Part shown: positions 53,557-63,002 of the stretch, piece by piece
Layout: each line of letters begins with the position of its first letter
Position numbering within the stretch: position 1 is the first letter of the stretch
Source: CAWCKS01 sp963763485
GTDB taxonomy: Bacteria; Pseudomonadota; Alphaproteobacteria; Rhizobiales; Xanthobacteraceae
Assembly (NCBI GenBank): GCA_963763485.1
Contig: CAVXOW010000003.1
Coordinates: 62,001-126,000, forward strand
DNA length: 64,000 nucleotides
Direction of reading: 5' to 3'
The notes under the pieces: generated by a model
What the model saw: the letters and a program-made list of their open reading frames with translations, nothing else
Database searches by the model: none
What the model was told of the DNA's origin: nothing
Made by a program: the position numbers and the translations under genes

Positions 53557-54459
53557 ATGCAGTTGCTCCGTTTCATTTTGCTGGCGACGTTTACAGCAAT
53601 GCTCGGGACGAGCGCCGCGGCGGCTGACAAAATCACAATCGAGGTCGTTCGCTTCGAGAGCGCTGCGCAGCCACTCGGCGACCTGCAGCAGAAGCAGGCG
53701 CGCGAGCGCGGCGAGGAGCCGAAACCAATTCCAGGCGACATGATCCGAGGATATCTGGCCAAGCCCGAGGGCAACGGGCCGTTTCCGGCCGTCGTTCACC
53801 TGCATGGTTGCGGCGGCCTGGGCCCCGCCTTCAAGGCGGATCCGGCGAACGACCGCTGGGTCTCGCAACTGGTCGAATGGGGCTATGTCGTTCTCGTCGT
53901 CGATAGCTTCTCGACACGTGGCGTCAGGGAAGCGTGCACGCCTGCATCGTTTTTCGCATTCTCAAAGTCCCCCGTTCTGACACGCGAGCTCGACGCGTTT
54001 GGCGCGCTGGGTTTTCTGTCCCGCCTCGCTTACGTCGTCGGCAGCCGCGTCGCGATGCTTGGCTTCTCGATGGGTGGATGGACGACGCTGGGCGCCGCCA
54101 GTGCGCGCTCCTTCGACTTGTTCGTGAATCCAGATGGCTTGAAATTCAAGGCAGCGGTCGCGTTCTATCCGGTGTGCTCGGTGATCGACGGCATCATGGA
54201 TATTCCGACCCTGCTTCTGATCGGCGCGAGCGACGACTGGACGCCGGCAAAAGATTGCGAGCGGATGATGGAGCGTCGCGCCGGAGCTGGCGCGCCGGTC
54301 GACCTTGTCATCTATCCGGACGCCTATCACGGTTTTGATGCGCCGATCCTGCAGCCAGGCCTGATGATCTTCGGCCACTGGCTCGCCTATAACGCCGAAG
54401 CCGATAAGAAGGCACGGGCCGCGACGCGCGAGTTTCTGGCGCGGCAGCTGCATCGGTGA
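53557..54459 (+). CDS. Secreted dienelactone-hydrolase-like alpha/beta hydrolase
   Basis: The 300-residue protein starts at ATG 53557 with a signal peptide (MQLLRFILLATFTAMLGTSA). It shows PFPAVVHLHGCGGLGP, the nucleophile elbow GFSMGGW (Ser where dienelactone hydrolase has Cys), the acid near LIGASDDWTP and the His in YPDAYHGFDAP. It is predicted periplasmic, unlike the two propellers. It could prepare the ligand before uptake. GGGAGGGTGAG lies upstream. It is the last gene of the cluster, 52 bases after the ATPase. Confidence 0.85.
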   Translation: MQLLRFILLATFTAMLGTSAAAADKITIEVVRFESAAQPLGDLQQKQARERGEEPKPIPGDMIRGYLAKPEGNGPFPAVVHLHGCGGLGPAFKADPANDRWVSQLVEWGYVVLVVDSFSTRGVREACTPASFFAFSKSPVLTRELDAFGALGFLSRLAYVVGSRVAMLGFSMGGWTTLGAASARSFDLFVNPDGLKFKAAVAFYPVCSVIDGIMDIPTLLLIGASDDWTPAKDCERMMERRAGAGAPVDLVIYPDAYHGFDAPILQPGLMIFGHWLAYNAEADKKARAATREFLARQLHR

Positions 54460-54499
54460 GACGAGGTTTGCAGAACTTGGTATTATATTACCGTCAGCT

Positions 54500-54517
54500 G
54501 CTGAGCGAAAACTCAGC
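54500..54517 (+). terminator. Weak hairpin between convergent genes
   Basis: GCTGAG-CGAAAA-CTCAGC forms a 6-bp stem in a locally AT-rich gap between the hydrolase gene and the convergent diguanylate cyclase gene. It is a possible terminator without a T tract. Confidence 0.35.
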
Positions 54518-54568
54518 CAAAACGCTGCGATACCCGAGCAAATTCAAGAACTAAGCGGGAGCCGGTGG

Positions 54569-55690
54569 TCACGCCACCTGGACATCGGTTTCCGGCTGGT
54601 ACTCGGGATCGGCCTCGCAGATGACGCGGTTGCGGCCGTTGCGCTTGGCTGCGTACAGGCAGGCGTCGGCGCGCTCGATCAGCGAATCCGGGTCGTCGCG
54701 CGGCGACAGCACCGCAACGCCGGCCGAGATCGTCACGCGTCCTAAAATCTCGCCGGTCGACTTTTTCTTCAGTTCCTTCGACATCACCGCGCGGCGGATG
54801 TTGTCGGCAACGGTCAGCGCCTGGCGCATCGCCGTGTTTGGCAGCACGACCGCGAACTCCTCGCCGCCATAGCGCGCCGTAATGTCCTGGCCCTTGATGT
54901 TCTGCTTCAGCGTCATCGCGACGAGGCGCAGCACCTGGTCGCCGGTCAGGTGGCCGTAGTTGTCGTTGAACGACTTGAAGTAGTCGATGTCGAACAGCAT
55001 CATCGACAACGGCTCGCCGCGCTCGCGCGCGACCCGCACCGCTTCGCCGAGCGCACGGTCGAAATATTTTCGGTTGCCGAGCGCGGTCAAAGGATCGGTC
55101 ATGCTCTCCGCGCGAATGGCTTCGAGGCTGTGCTGCAGGTTGGAGATTTCCTGCTTCGATACCACAAGACGCGCCTCCAGCGCCTTGTTGGTGCCCTGCA
55201 TCTCGCGGGTCGAGCGCACCAGCGTTTCGACGATTGTCTTCAGCGACTCGCGGTCCGTGACATTGCCCAGCCGGTGGGTGGCGGTGTCGAGGCTCTTGCC
55301 GTAGATCTCGCTAGTGCCAAGCGCTTCGCCGATCAGCGTCATGATGTCGTCAATCTCGTTGACGACGCGGGCGCCGACCTTGTCGATGCGGTCGCTGTTG
55401 CGGGCCTGACTGAGATAGGTGTCGTAGATCTGCTCGAGGTCGAGCTCGGTGAGCTTGCCGTTACGGGTCAGCGTCTCGTTGATGATCTTGTTGAGGGTCG
55501 GATTGTAGCCGGTCGCGTAGACGTACCAGATCTCGTAATTGCGCGGCACGGCGGTTTGACGAAGCGACCGGATCTGGCCGAGCGCGACTTCCGCGAACGC
55601 CATTGTCCGCTCATGTTCGTCCAGCAACCGTGTCACGTCCGGCGTCCCCAGCAAAGCAGCACCATGTGCTCGCCCCGAAAGCGCAAGCAC
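54569..55690 (-). CDS. Diguanylate cyclase (GGDEF)
   Basis: The protein (373 residues from GTG 55690; a later start is possible) has an N-terminal helical sensor region (VPRNYEIWYVYATGYNPTLN), a coiled-coil linker (NKALEARLVVSKQEISNLQH) and a GGDEF domain. The active site is intact as RYGGEEF (275-279). The inhibitory I-site position reads KGQD instead of RxxD, so product feedback may be weak. It makes cyclic di-GMP in the cytosol; no membrane span is seen. The signal sensed is unknown. Confidence 0.93.
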   Translation of the reverse strand: MLALSGRAHGAALLGTPDVTRLLDEHERTMAFAEVALGQIRSLRQTAVPRNYEIWYVYATGYNPTLNKIINETLTRNGKLTELDLEQIYDTYLSQARNSDRIDKVGARVVNEIDDIMTLIGEALGTSEIYGKSLDTATHRLGNVTDRESLKTIVETLVRSTREMQGTNKALEARLVVSKQEISNLQHSLEAIRAESMTDPLTALGNRKYFDRALGEAVRVARERGEPLSMMLFDIDYFKSFNDNYGHLTGDQVLRLVAMTLKQNIKGQDITARYGGEEFAVVLPNTAMRQALTVADNIRRAVMSKELKKKSTGEILGRVTISAGVAVLSPRDDPDSLIERADACLYAAKRNGRNRVICEADPEYQPETDVQVA

Positions 55691-55770
55691 GGCAATAAAT
55701 TGCGGGTGACGTTACGGGACGAGAATGAACGGCTCGTAAACGATGCACTGCAACACGTGCAGGATTTCCC

Positions 55771-57189
55771 TTACGCGCGCGCCCGGGTCGGACGGAGCAG
55801 GAAGGCCGGCAAATGCGACTGATCGCCGACGTCCGCCGGGCGGCCGGCCGGCTCGACCGGACGAGAGGGCGGGCGGCCGATTGACGGCGGTCGTGGCGGC
55901 GGAGCAGCCGCAACATCGCGGACCGGTTTGGGCGTTTCGCTGCGGTGTTTGGGGGCTTCGCCGCGTGGCTTGCCGCTCTTGCTACCACCGCGTGGCCGGC
56001 GTGGATGCTTGCCGCGCGGCTCGCTCGGCCTGCGTTCTTCGCCTTCCGGCTCGACAGGCAGACTGGCGAAGCCCTCGAGCTTCGGAATGCTCTGGCCGAT
56101 CAGTTTTTCGATCGCGGCGAGCGACTTGTGGTCAATCGGGGAGACGATCGAAATCGCTGTGCCCGAGCGGCCGGCGCGGCCGGTGCGGCCGACGCGATGG
56201 ACATAGTCGTCGGCATGATGCGGCACGTCGAAATTGTAGACGTGGCTGACTTCGGGAATGTCGAGACCGCGCGCGGCGACATCCGAGGCGACCAGTAGTG
56301 GTGTCTCACCTCTGCGGAATTGGTCGAGTGCGGCCGTCCGCGCCGACTGGTCCATGTCGCCGTGCAGCGCGACGGCGCCGAAGCCGTGACGGACCAGCGA
56401 TTTGTGCAACAGCGCGACTTCCCGCTTGCGGTTGCAGAAAATGATCGCGTTCTGCAGGTCTTTCGCCGAGCGGATCAGCTGGCGCAGCGTGTCGCGCTTC
56501 TCATGCGGCTCGCGGCCGGCGGTGACGAACGCCTGCGTCAAGCTGACATTGGTGGTCGCGGGCTTCGCGACTTCGACCCGCTCCGGATTGTGCAGGAAGG
56601 CTTCGGTGATGCGCCGGATTTCCGGCGGCATGGTCGCGGTGAAGAACAGCGTCTGCCGGGTGAAGGGCACCAGCTTGCAGATGCGTTCGATGTCGGGAAT
56701 GAAGCCCATATCGAGCATGCGGTCGGCTTCATCGATGATCAGCATCTCGACGCCGGTGAGCAACAGTCCGCCGCGTTCGGTGTGATCGAGCAGGCGGCCC
56801 GGTGTTGCAATCAGGACGTCGACGCCGCGCGTCAGTTTGGCGTCCTGGTCGCCGAATGAGACGCCGCCGATCAACAGCGCGACATTCAGCTTCTGGCCGA
56901 CGCCGTACTTGTCGAAATTTTCCTTCACCTGAGCCGCGAGCTCGCGGGTCGGTTCGAGGATAAGCGTGCGCGGCATCCGCGCCCGGGCGCGGCCTTTTTC
57001 GAGGATCGTCAGCATCGGCAGCACGAAGGCCGCGGTCTTGCCGGTGCCGGTCTGCGCGATGCCGAGCACGTCGCGCCGCGCGAGCACGTGGGGGATCGCC
57101 TGTTCTTGAATTGGGGTGGGGGTTTCGTAGCCGGCGGCAGTCACCGCCTTTAGAACTTTTTCGGACAAACCGAGATGGGAAAAGGACAT
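55771..57189 (-). CDS. DEAD-box RNA helicase (RhlE type)
   Basis: The 472-residue protein shows all core motifs: Q motif (YETPTPIQEQAIP), AQTGTGKT (45-52), PTRELAAQ, DEAD (153-156), TAT in FFTATMPPE, and HRVGRTGRAGRSG. The C-terminal 100 residues are a basic, Pro/Arg/Lys-rich tail (GKHPRRPRGGSKSGKPRGE) that binds RNA non-specifically in such helicases. It remodels RNA, often in ribosome assembly or cold adaptation. Start ATG 57189; frame intact. Confidence 0.95.
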   Translation of the reverse strand: MSFSHLGLSEKVLKAVTAAGYETPTPIQEQAIPHVLARRDVLGIAQTGTGKTAAFVLPMLTILEKGRARARMPRTLILEPTRELAAQVKENFDKYGVGQKLNVALLIGGVSFGDQDAKLTRGVDVLIATPGRLLDHTERGGLLLTGVEMLIIDEADRMLDMGFIPDIERICKLVPFTRQTLFFTATMPPEIRRITEAFLHNPERVEVAKPATTNVSLTQAFVTAGREPHEKRDTLRQLIRSAKDLQNAIIFCNRKREVALLHKSLVRHGFGAVALHGDMDQSARTAALDQFRRGETPLLVASDVAARGLDIPEVSHVYNFDVPHHADDYVHRVGRTGRAGRSGTAISIVSPIDHKSLAAIEKLIGQSIPKLEGFASLPVEPEGEERRPSEPRGKHPRRPRGGSKSGKPRGEAPKHRSETPKPVRDVAAAPPPRPPSIGRPPSRPVEPAGRPADVGDQSHLPAFLLRPTRARA

Positions 57190-57561
57190 TCAGCCTCTAG
57201 TCGACGGCCGTTCGATTCAAATACAGCCCTTCGCGTCCAACATTGGAACGGCACGAACAGATACGACGCGGAGAGCTCTAAGCGGCGACCTAACCATCGT
57301 CCGACGCGATTTCTCGACGTCATCCTGGGAGATCGATTTAACGACTCCCGCCGCTTTCGTCCGGAACATAGGGACGAAACCGCAGAAGTCAATGCGAAGT
57401 GTGCTGCTACGTGCCAAAAAAGCTTAATGTTTACTGGGCTCTCGCGACCGAATTGCAGCTTTCGACGAGCCTGTTTCGCCGCCATCCGGCGATGAACCCG
57501 GGTTTGTCATTGCGCGACTATGAAATGCCGTTTTGGCGGGCGATCTTGCCCAAAAGACTTC
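57190..57561. other. Divergent promoter region, helicase and caspase-like genes
   Basis: This gap of about 370 bases is less GC-rich than its surroundings. It must hold promoters for both divergent genes and perhaps a long 5' leader for the helicase. Reading frames here look non-coding. A small stem CGCCG-CCATC-CGGCG lies near 57478. Confidence 0.5.
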
Positions 57562-57615
57562 GAGCGGGCGGGGAAGGCGATGATCAAAGAGCGGGCGGGG
57601 AAGGCGATGATCAAA
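57562..57615 (+). repeat. 27-bp perfect tandem duplication carrying RBS and start codon
   Basis: The unit (GAGCGGGCGGGGAAGGCGAT plus GATCAAA) occurs twice, 57562-57588 and 57589-57615. Each copy has GGGGAAGG and an ATG (57580 and 57607), both in frame with the caspase-like gene. Confidence 0.95.
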
Positions 57616-59136
57616 TCCTGGTTTCGGGTCGCATGTGTGTTGGCGTCACTCGCCGCCGCGCTGTTTGCGGCGGCCGCTCCGGCCCACGCCGAAAAGCGCG
57701 TCGCGCTCGTCATGGGCAACGACGCCTACAAGAATGTCCCATCGCTGAAGAAGGCCGTGAACGACGCCCACACCATGGGCGACACGCTGAAAGGCCTCGG
57801 CTTCCAGGTCCTTGTCGCCGAAAACCAGACCCGCGTCGGCTTCGCCGACACGCTGCTCGCGTTCGACAAGATGATCGAGCCGGGCGATGTCGCGTTTTTC
57901 TTCTTTGCCGGCCATGGCTTCGAGATCAAGGGCGACAACTACCTGCTGCCGACCGACGTGCCCGGGGCGACCGAGGGCCAGGAAGAACTGGTGCGCGATG
58001 CCGCGGTGTCCGCCGAGCGTATCATTGATCGTGTGCAGGCGCGGGGCGCGCGCACGGCAGTGTTTGTGTTCGATGCCTGCCGTAACAATCCGTTCGAGCG
58101 CCAGGGAACGCGCGCGCTGTCCGGCGCCGGCGGCCTTGCCGCGATGACGCCGCCTGAAGGCGTCTTCATTGTGTACTCTGCCGGCGCCAAGCAAACCGCG
58201 CTCGACCGTCTGTCCGACGACGACAACAGCCCGAACTCGGTGTTTACCCGTAATTTTACACGCGAGCTGCAGGAGCCCGGGCTCAATCTTGTGCAGATCG
58301 CCAAGCGCACGCAGACCGATGTGCGCGACATGGCGAACACCGTTCGTCATTCGCAGACGCCGGCCTATTACGACCAGATCGTCGGCGATGTCGTGCTGAA
58401 TAGCGTGCCTGTCGATCCCAACCGCAAGATCGACGTGGTCGACCAGAAGCCGACGCAAGTGGCAGCGTTGCCGCCCGTGACGTCGGCGCCGCGGATCGCG
58501 CCGACCCAGCAGGACGCCAACGCGCCGATCGCGAGCTTCTCGCGTCACAACGGCGGCTGGACTGTGGTGTTTTCCTTCGCCGATCCCGCGCTCGCAATCT
58601 CCTGGCGCATCGCCGGCAGCAACGGCGACTTCAAGGACACCGGATTCATGGATGCGCTCGATCCGCGCACCCGCAAACGGATTCCGAATCCTTCGATCGA
58701 ACTTGACGCCGACGCCCAGGCCACGACCATCGAGGTTCGCTACGTCGACAGCAATGGCGACATGCAGGGGCCGTTCCCGATCAAGTTCGATCCGGCGCAG
58801 GCTCTGTTCCGCGACCAGCGCAAGATTCTCGACATGACAGCGTCGAGCTGGCTGGCGTTCCGCGATTTCAATGGGTTGCTCGTCTACTACACCCACCTTG
58901 TGACTTACCGGTGTGCGATCAAGCAAATGAGAATCGGTATCGATTCGTCGGTGCCCGACAAGGTAATCCAGCTACCGCCATGCGACATGCGCGATCCGTT
59001 TTCGACCCCTGAAAAGGCGCAGGTGCTGATGAAGGTGCCGCCGTCAACGCAATCAGTGTCGGTCGAACTGACGTACCTCGACGGCAGCCTATCTGAGATC
59101 AAGACTTACAAGCGCAGTGTGAACTCGATCCCTTAA
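57607..59136 (+). CDS. Secreted caspase-like (C14) protein, catalytic dyad intact
   Basis: From ATG 57607 the protein has 509 residues; an in-frame ATG at 57580 adds nine. It has a signal peptide (VACVLASLAAALFAAAAPAH). The caspase domain carries VALVMGNDAYKNVPSLKKA, the catalytic His103 in FFAGHGFEIKG and the catalytic Cys158 in FDACRNNPFER. After a Pro-rich linker, residues about 310-509 form a beta-rich domain (FSRHNGGWTVVFSFADPALA; DSNGDMQGPFPIKFDP) of unknown type. Bacterial homologues are mostly of unknown role and may cleave after Arg or Lys. The frame is intact, unlike the paralogue at 6407. Confidence 0.88.
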   Translation: MIKSWFRVACVLASLAAALFAAAAPAHAEKRVALVMGNDAYKNVPSLKKAVNDAHTMGDTLKGLGFQVLVAENQTRVGFADTLLAFDKMIEPGDVAFFFFAGHGFEIKGDNYLLPTDVPGATEGQEELVRDAAVSAERIIDRVQARGARTAVFVFDACRNNPFERQGTRALSGAGGLAAMTPPEGVFIVYSAGAKQTALDRLSDDDNSPNSVFTRNFTRELQEPGLNLVQIAKRTQTDVRDMANTVRHSQTPAYYDQIVGDVVLNSVPVDPNRKIDVVDQKPTQVAALPPVTSAPRIAPTQQDANAPIASFSRHNGGWTVVFSFADPALAISWRIAGSNGDFKDTGFMDALDPRTRKRIPNPSIELDADAQATTIEVRYVDSNGDMQGPFPIKFDPAQALFRDQRKILDMTASSWLAFRDFNGLLVYYTHLVTYRCAIKQMRIGIDSSVPDKVIQLPPCDMRDPFSTPEKAQVLMKVPPSTQSVSVELTYLDGSLSEIKTYKRSVNSIP

Positions 59137-59142
59137 CCTGAC

Positions 59143-59634
59143 ATGACTGATGAAGCGACGCCCGAACCCGCACCACCGCTGCGCAAGCGCGCTGCGGCGC
59201 GCCTTATCGTGCTCGATTCAGAGGATCGTTTCCTGCTGTTCCGCTTCGCGTTCACCCGGGGTGCGCTGGCCGGCCGCACCAACTGGGCATTGCCCGGCGG
59301 TGGCATCGAGCCTGGCGAAACGCCCGAGCAGGCAGCGATCCGCGAACTGCGCGAGGAGACCGGCATCATCGTTGACCACGTCGGCACCGCGATCGGCGAG
59401 CGCTCTTACAAGATGCGGCTGCCGAGCGGAGAGGTCGTCGCCGGCCACGAAACCTATTTCCTGGTCCGCATTGGCGCCGTCTCCGACATCAGCCGCGACG
59501 GCTGGACCGTACTCGAGACCGAGATCATTGCCGAACATCGTTGGTGGTCGATCGGGGAGCTGACCGCGACGTCCGAGACAGTCTATCCCACGAGTCTGGT
59601 CACGATGCTTGAGCAAGCGGGCGTCGTAACGTAA
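59143..59634 (+). CDS. Nudix hydrolase
   Basis: The 163-residue cytosolic protein starts six bases after the caspase-like stop, so it is likely cotranscribed. The Nudix box is complete: GGGIEPGETPEQAAIRELRE followed by ETGI. A conserved LDSEDRFLLFRFAF precedes it. Nudix enzymes cut nucleoside diphosphates linked to another group; the substrate is not predictable. There is no strong ribosome binding site, which fits translational coupling. Confidence 0.92.
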   Translation: MTDEATPEPAPPLRKRAAARLIVLDSEDRFLLFRFAFTRGALAGRTNWALPGGGIEPGETPEQAAIRELREETGIIVDHVGTAIGERSYKMRLPSGEVVAGHETYFLVRIGAVSDISRDGWTVLETEIIAEHRWWSIGELTATSETVYPTSLVTMLEQAGVVT

Positions 59635-59651
59635 CGGAACGCTGCGGTCCG

Positions 59652-60422
59652 CTATCCCAGCGACGAGTAGCCGCCGTCGACTGCGATCTCTGCGCCGGTG
59701 ACGAAATCCGAGGCGGCGCTGGCCAAAAACACCGCGACGCCAGACATGTCGGACATCTCGCCCCAGCGCTTGGCAGGCGTCCGGCGGAGTACGTTGTCGT
59801 GCAGCTCTTTCACCTGCTGCCGCGCGCCGCGTGTCAAATCGGTGTCGATCCAGCCCGGCAGTACTGCATTGACCTGGATGTTGTCGGGAGCCCAGGCCAC
59901 TGCCAGCGATTTCGTCAGCTGCACAATACCGCCCTTGCTCGCGGCGTACGCGGCGGCATAGCTCGAGCCGAAGATCGACATCATCGAGCCGATATTGATG
60001 ATCTTGCCGCCGCCGGCGGCCTTCATCGGCGCGTGAGCCGCCTGTGAGCAGAGGAACGCGCTGGTGAGGTTGGTGTCGATGACCTTGCCCCAGTCGGCCG
60101 GTGCAAGGCTCTGTGGGGTGCCGCGGATGTTGATACCGGCATTGTTGATGAGGATGTCGAGCCGCCCGAACTGCGCCTGGACCGCGGCAAACAGCTTGTC
60201 GACGCCTGCCTTTTCGGTGACGTCGGTGGCTACGAATACCGCCCTGGCGCCGCGCCCATGCAAATCATCAAGCGCAGCCTTGGATTTTGCTTCGTTGCGC
60301 GCGGCGATCACGATCGAGGCGCCGGCATCGGCGAGGCCCTGCGCCATGCCAAGCCCGATTCCTCCGTTGCCGCCGGTCACCACGGCAACCTTGCCGGTGA
60401 GTTCAAACATTTTGGTTGCCAT
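59652..60422 (-). CDS. Short-chain dehydrogenase/reductase
   Basis: The 256-residue classical SDR starts at ATG 60422 behind GAGGAGGT. Motifs are complete: VVTGGNGGIGLGMAQGL, LINNAG, the catalytic Ser in INIGSMMSIFGS, YAASK (the YxxxK pair) and the end GAEIAVDGGYSSLG. It resembles gluconate 5-dehydrogenase or 3-ketoacyl reductase enzymes; the substrate cannot be fixed. A frame extension to 60482 has no ribosome binding site and is left out. Confidence 0.92.
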   Translation of the reverse strand: MATKMFELTGKVAVVTGGNGGIGLGMAQGLADAGASIVIAARNEAKSKAALDDLHGRGARAVFVATDVTEKAGVDKLFAAVQAQFGRLDILINNAGINIRGTPQSLAPADWGKVIDTNLTSAFLCSQAAHAPMKAAGGGKIINIGSMMSIFGSSYAAAYAASKGGIVQLTKSLAVAWAPDNIQVNAVLPGWIDTDLTRGARQQVKELHDNVLRRTPAKRWGEMSDMSGVAVFLASAASDFVTGAEIAVDGGYSSLG

Positions 60423-60569
60423 CGCGAGACCTCCTCGAAGCCAGCAAGACTGAAACAGACGGTTTGAGGCAACGTATAACATGCCGGAAGGCGGGGGCAG
60501 CGCTGGCGCGGCGAATGCCGCGCTACAGCAAGTTGCGGCGGAGCGTGAACCCGCCGTCGTAAAGCACTG

Positions 60570-60755
60570 TCATCGCCGCGAATACCAGATCACGCCGAGA
60601 CCCACGATAGCCAGCACGATGCCGCGATAGGCCCATGGCATCTGGCTGATCATGAAGCTCTCTTTCGGATACGGAAAGTAACCGGTGCCCTGGCCGATCC
60701 AGACGACGCCGAGCAGCGTCGCGATGATGCCAATGACGAGAAAGGCCGTGCGCAT
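60570..60755 (-). CDS. Small two-helix membrane protein, 61 aa
   Basis: ATG 60755 opens MRTAFLVIGIIATLLGVVWI, a loop (GQGTGYFPYPKESFMISQMP) and a second helix (YRGIVLAIVGLGVIWYS). GGGGG lies upstream. Small proteins of this pattern are common in rhizobia without a known role. The upstream gap to parE is about 110 bases on the same strand. Confidence 0.75.
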   Translation of the reverse strand: MRTAFLVIGIIATLLGVVWIGQGTGYFPYPKESFMISQMPWAYRGIVLAIVGLGVIWYSRR

Positions 60756-60867
60756 CGTAAGCCCCCAAGCAATGTCGGGAGCATTGATATCGCCGAAGGC
60801 TCTTGGCGGTCACGTCAAATAAATCGCGTCGCGCCTGGGGGCGCCCGGAATAAATCGGCCCGCTTGC

Positions 60868-62919
60868 TTACACGTCCAGCAGGTCCTCGTTGGCGAACTC
60901 GGCCCTCTCCTGGATGAAGGCAAACCGTGATTCGGCCTTGGTCCCCATCAGCCGCTCGACGGAGTTGGCGGTGCCCTCGCGATCATCGGCCAGCAGCACC
61001 ACGCGAAGCAGCGTGCGCTTCCTCGGATCCATCGTGGTCTCCTTGAGCTGACCCGTCATCATCTCGCCGAGGCCCTTGAAGCGGCTGATCTCGACATTGG
61101 CGTTGGCGCGAAACTCCTTCGCTAGAATCTCCTCGCGGTGCCTCTCGTCGCGGGCATAAAAGACCTTGCCGCCATGGCTCAGGCGGTAGAGCGGCGGCAC
61201 CGCGAGATAGAGATGGCCTTTGTCGATCAGTTGCCGCATTTTCCGGTAGAAGAATGTGATCAGCAGCGAAGCGATGTGGGCGCCGTCGACGTCGGCGTCG
61301 GTCATGATAATGATGCGCGCATAGCGCAAATCTTCTTCCCGATAGTGCACGTCGGTGCCGCAGCCGAGCGCCTGGATCAGGTCCGACAAGGTCTGGTTCG
61401 CCGACAGCTTGCCGTCATTGGCGGACGCCACATTCAGGATCTTGCCGCGCAACGGCAAGATCGCCTGGGTGGCGCGGTCGCGCGCCTGCTTGGCGGTGCC
61501 CCCCGCCGAGTCACCCTCGACGATGAATATTTCAGAGTCTGCCGCGTTCGAATTGGTGCAATCGGCGAGCTTGCCGGGCAGCCTCAGCTTGCGCGTCGCA
61601 TTCTTGCGTGCGACTTCCTTTTCCTGGCGCCGCTTGATGCGTTCCTCGGCGCGCTCGACGACGAAATCGAGCAGCCGCTTGGCCTGGGCCATATTGTTGC
61701 TCAGCCAATGGTCGAACGGATCCTTGATCGCCTGCTCGACGATACGCTGCGCTTCCGCGGTGGCAAGACGATCCTTGGTCTGACCCTGAAATTCCGGTTC
61801 GCGCACGAACACCGAGAGCATAATGGCTGCGCCGTCCATCACGTCTTCCGACGTGATTGATGCGGCACGCTTGCCTTGGCCGGTGAGCTCGGCGTGATCC
61901 TTCAAGCCGCGGAGCAGGGCACTGCGCAGGCCCGATTCATGGGTTCCGCCGTCGGGAGTGCGGATCGTGTTGCAATAAGAATTGAGAAAGCCGTCGGCAT
62001 CGGCGGTCCAGGCGATGGCCCATTCGCAGGCGCCATGCGCGCCGGTCTTGCCGGAGCGGCCTGAGAAAATGTCGGGGTGCACCAATGTATCGTTGTGGAC
62101 GGCGCCCGTAAGAAAATCCTTTAGGCCGTCAGGGAAATGGAATTTCGCATCGGCCGGAACGTCTTCGACGCCACGCAGCAATTCCGGATCGCAATGCCAG
62201 CGGATTTCGACGCCGCCGAACAGATACGCCTTCGAGCGCGTCATGCCGAATAGCCGCTGCGGCTTGAACGTGGCTTTTCCGCCGAAGATGTCAAGGTCAG
62301 GCTTGAAGCGCACGCGTGTGCCGCGGCGATTGTTGACCTTGCCGAGACTTTCCAGCTTGCCCTTCGGCACGCCACGTTCGAACGTCATGCGGTAGAGCTG
62401 CTGGCCGCGCGCGACCTCGACCTCGAGCCGCGACGACAGCGCGTTGACCACCGACACGCCGACGCCGTGCAGGCCGCCGGAGGTCTCATACACCTTGGAG
62501 TCGAACTTGCCGCCCGCATGCAGCGTGCACATGATGACTTCTAGCGCCGACTTCTTCGGGAATTTTGGATGCGGATCGACCGGGATGCCGCGGCCGTTGT
62601 CGGTCACCGTGAGAAAGCCGTCGGTCGTCACTTCGACCTCGATGAAGGTGGCATGGCCGGCCAGCGCCTCGTCCATCGCATTGTCGATCACCTCGGCAAA
62701 CAGGTGATGCAGGGCTTTTTCGTCGGTGCCGCCGATATACATGCCGGGCCGCCGGCGCACCGGTTCGAGCCCCTCCAGCACCTCGATGTCGCGCGCGGTG
62801 TAACCGGACTCCGCGCCGCCACCGCGAGCGGCGGGTTTGGCCGGCGCCGGGGCCCGCGCGCCCTTCGCAAAGAGGTCGTCGGTTTCAGGCTTTCGGTTTG
62901 CTTTGAGTGGCTTCGGCAT
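60868..62919 (-). CDS. parE: DNA topoisomerase IV subunit B
   Basis: The 683-residue protein has the GHKL ATPase (EVIDNAMDEALAGHATFIEV; TDNGRGIPVDPHPKFPKKSA; GGLHGVGVSVVNALS), the transducer and the TOPRIM domain (EGDSAGG from residue 468; MTDADVDGAHIASLL). The Arg/Ala N-terminal extension (about 35 residues) is usual in Rhizobiales. ParE with ParC unlinks daughter chromosomes using ATP. The sequence SRFAFIQERAEF at the C-terminus is typical of ParE. Intact frame, ATG 62919. Confidence 0.95.
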   Translation of the reverse strand: MPKPLKANRKPETDDLFAKGARAPAPAKPAARGGGAESGYTARDIEVLEGLEPVRRRPGMYIGGTDEKALHHLFAEVIDNAMDEALAGHATFIEVEVTTDGFLTVTDNGRGIPVDPHPKFPKKSALEVIMCTLHAGGKFDSKVYETSGGLHGVGVSVVNALSSRLEVEVARGQQLYRMTFERGVPKGKLESLGKVNNRRGTRVRFKPDLDIFGGKATFKPQRLFGMTRSKAYLFGGVEIRWHCDPELLRGVEDVPADAKFHFPDGLKDFLTGAVHNDTLVHPDIFSGRSGKTGAHGACEWAIAWTADADGFLNSYCNTIRTPDGGTHESGLRSALLRGLKDHAELTGQGKRAASITSEDVMDGAAIMLSVFVREPEFQGQTKDRLATAEAQRIVEQAIKDPFDHWLSNNMAQAKRLLDFVVERAEERIKRRQEKEVARKNATRKLRLPGKLADCTNSNAADSEIFIVEGDSAGGTAKQARDRATQAILPLRGKILNVASANDGKLSANQTLSDLIQALGCGTDVHYREEDLRYARIIIMTDADVDGAHIASLLITFFYRKMRQLIDKGHLYLAVPPLYRLSHGGKVFYARDERHREEILAKEFRANANVEISRFKGLGEMMTGQLKETTMDPRKRTLLRVVLLADDREGTANSVERLMGTKAESRFAFIQERAEFANEDLLDV

Positions 62920-63002
62920 TGTTTCTCAAGTGGGCTTTTCACACGCAAATGTGTGCGAATCAGTCTGTTCGACTATGCCATGGATATGGTGAGCATTGTG
63001 GC

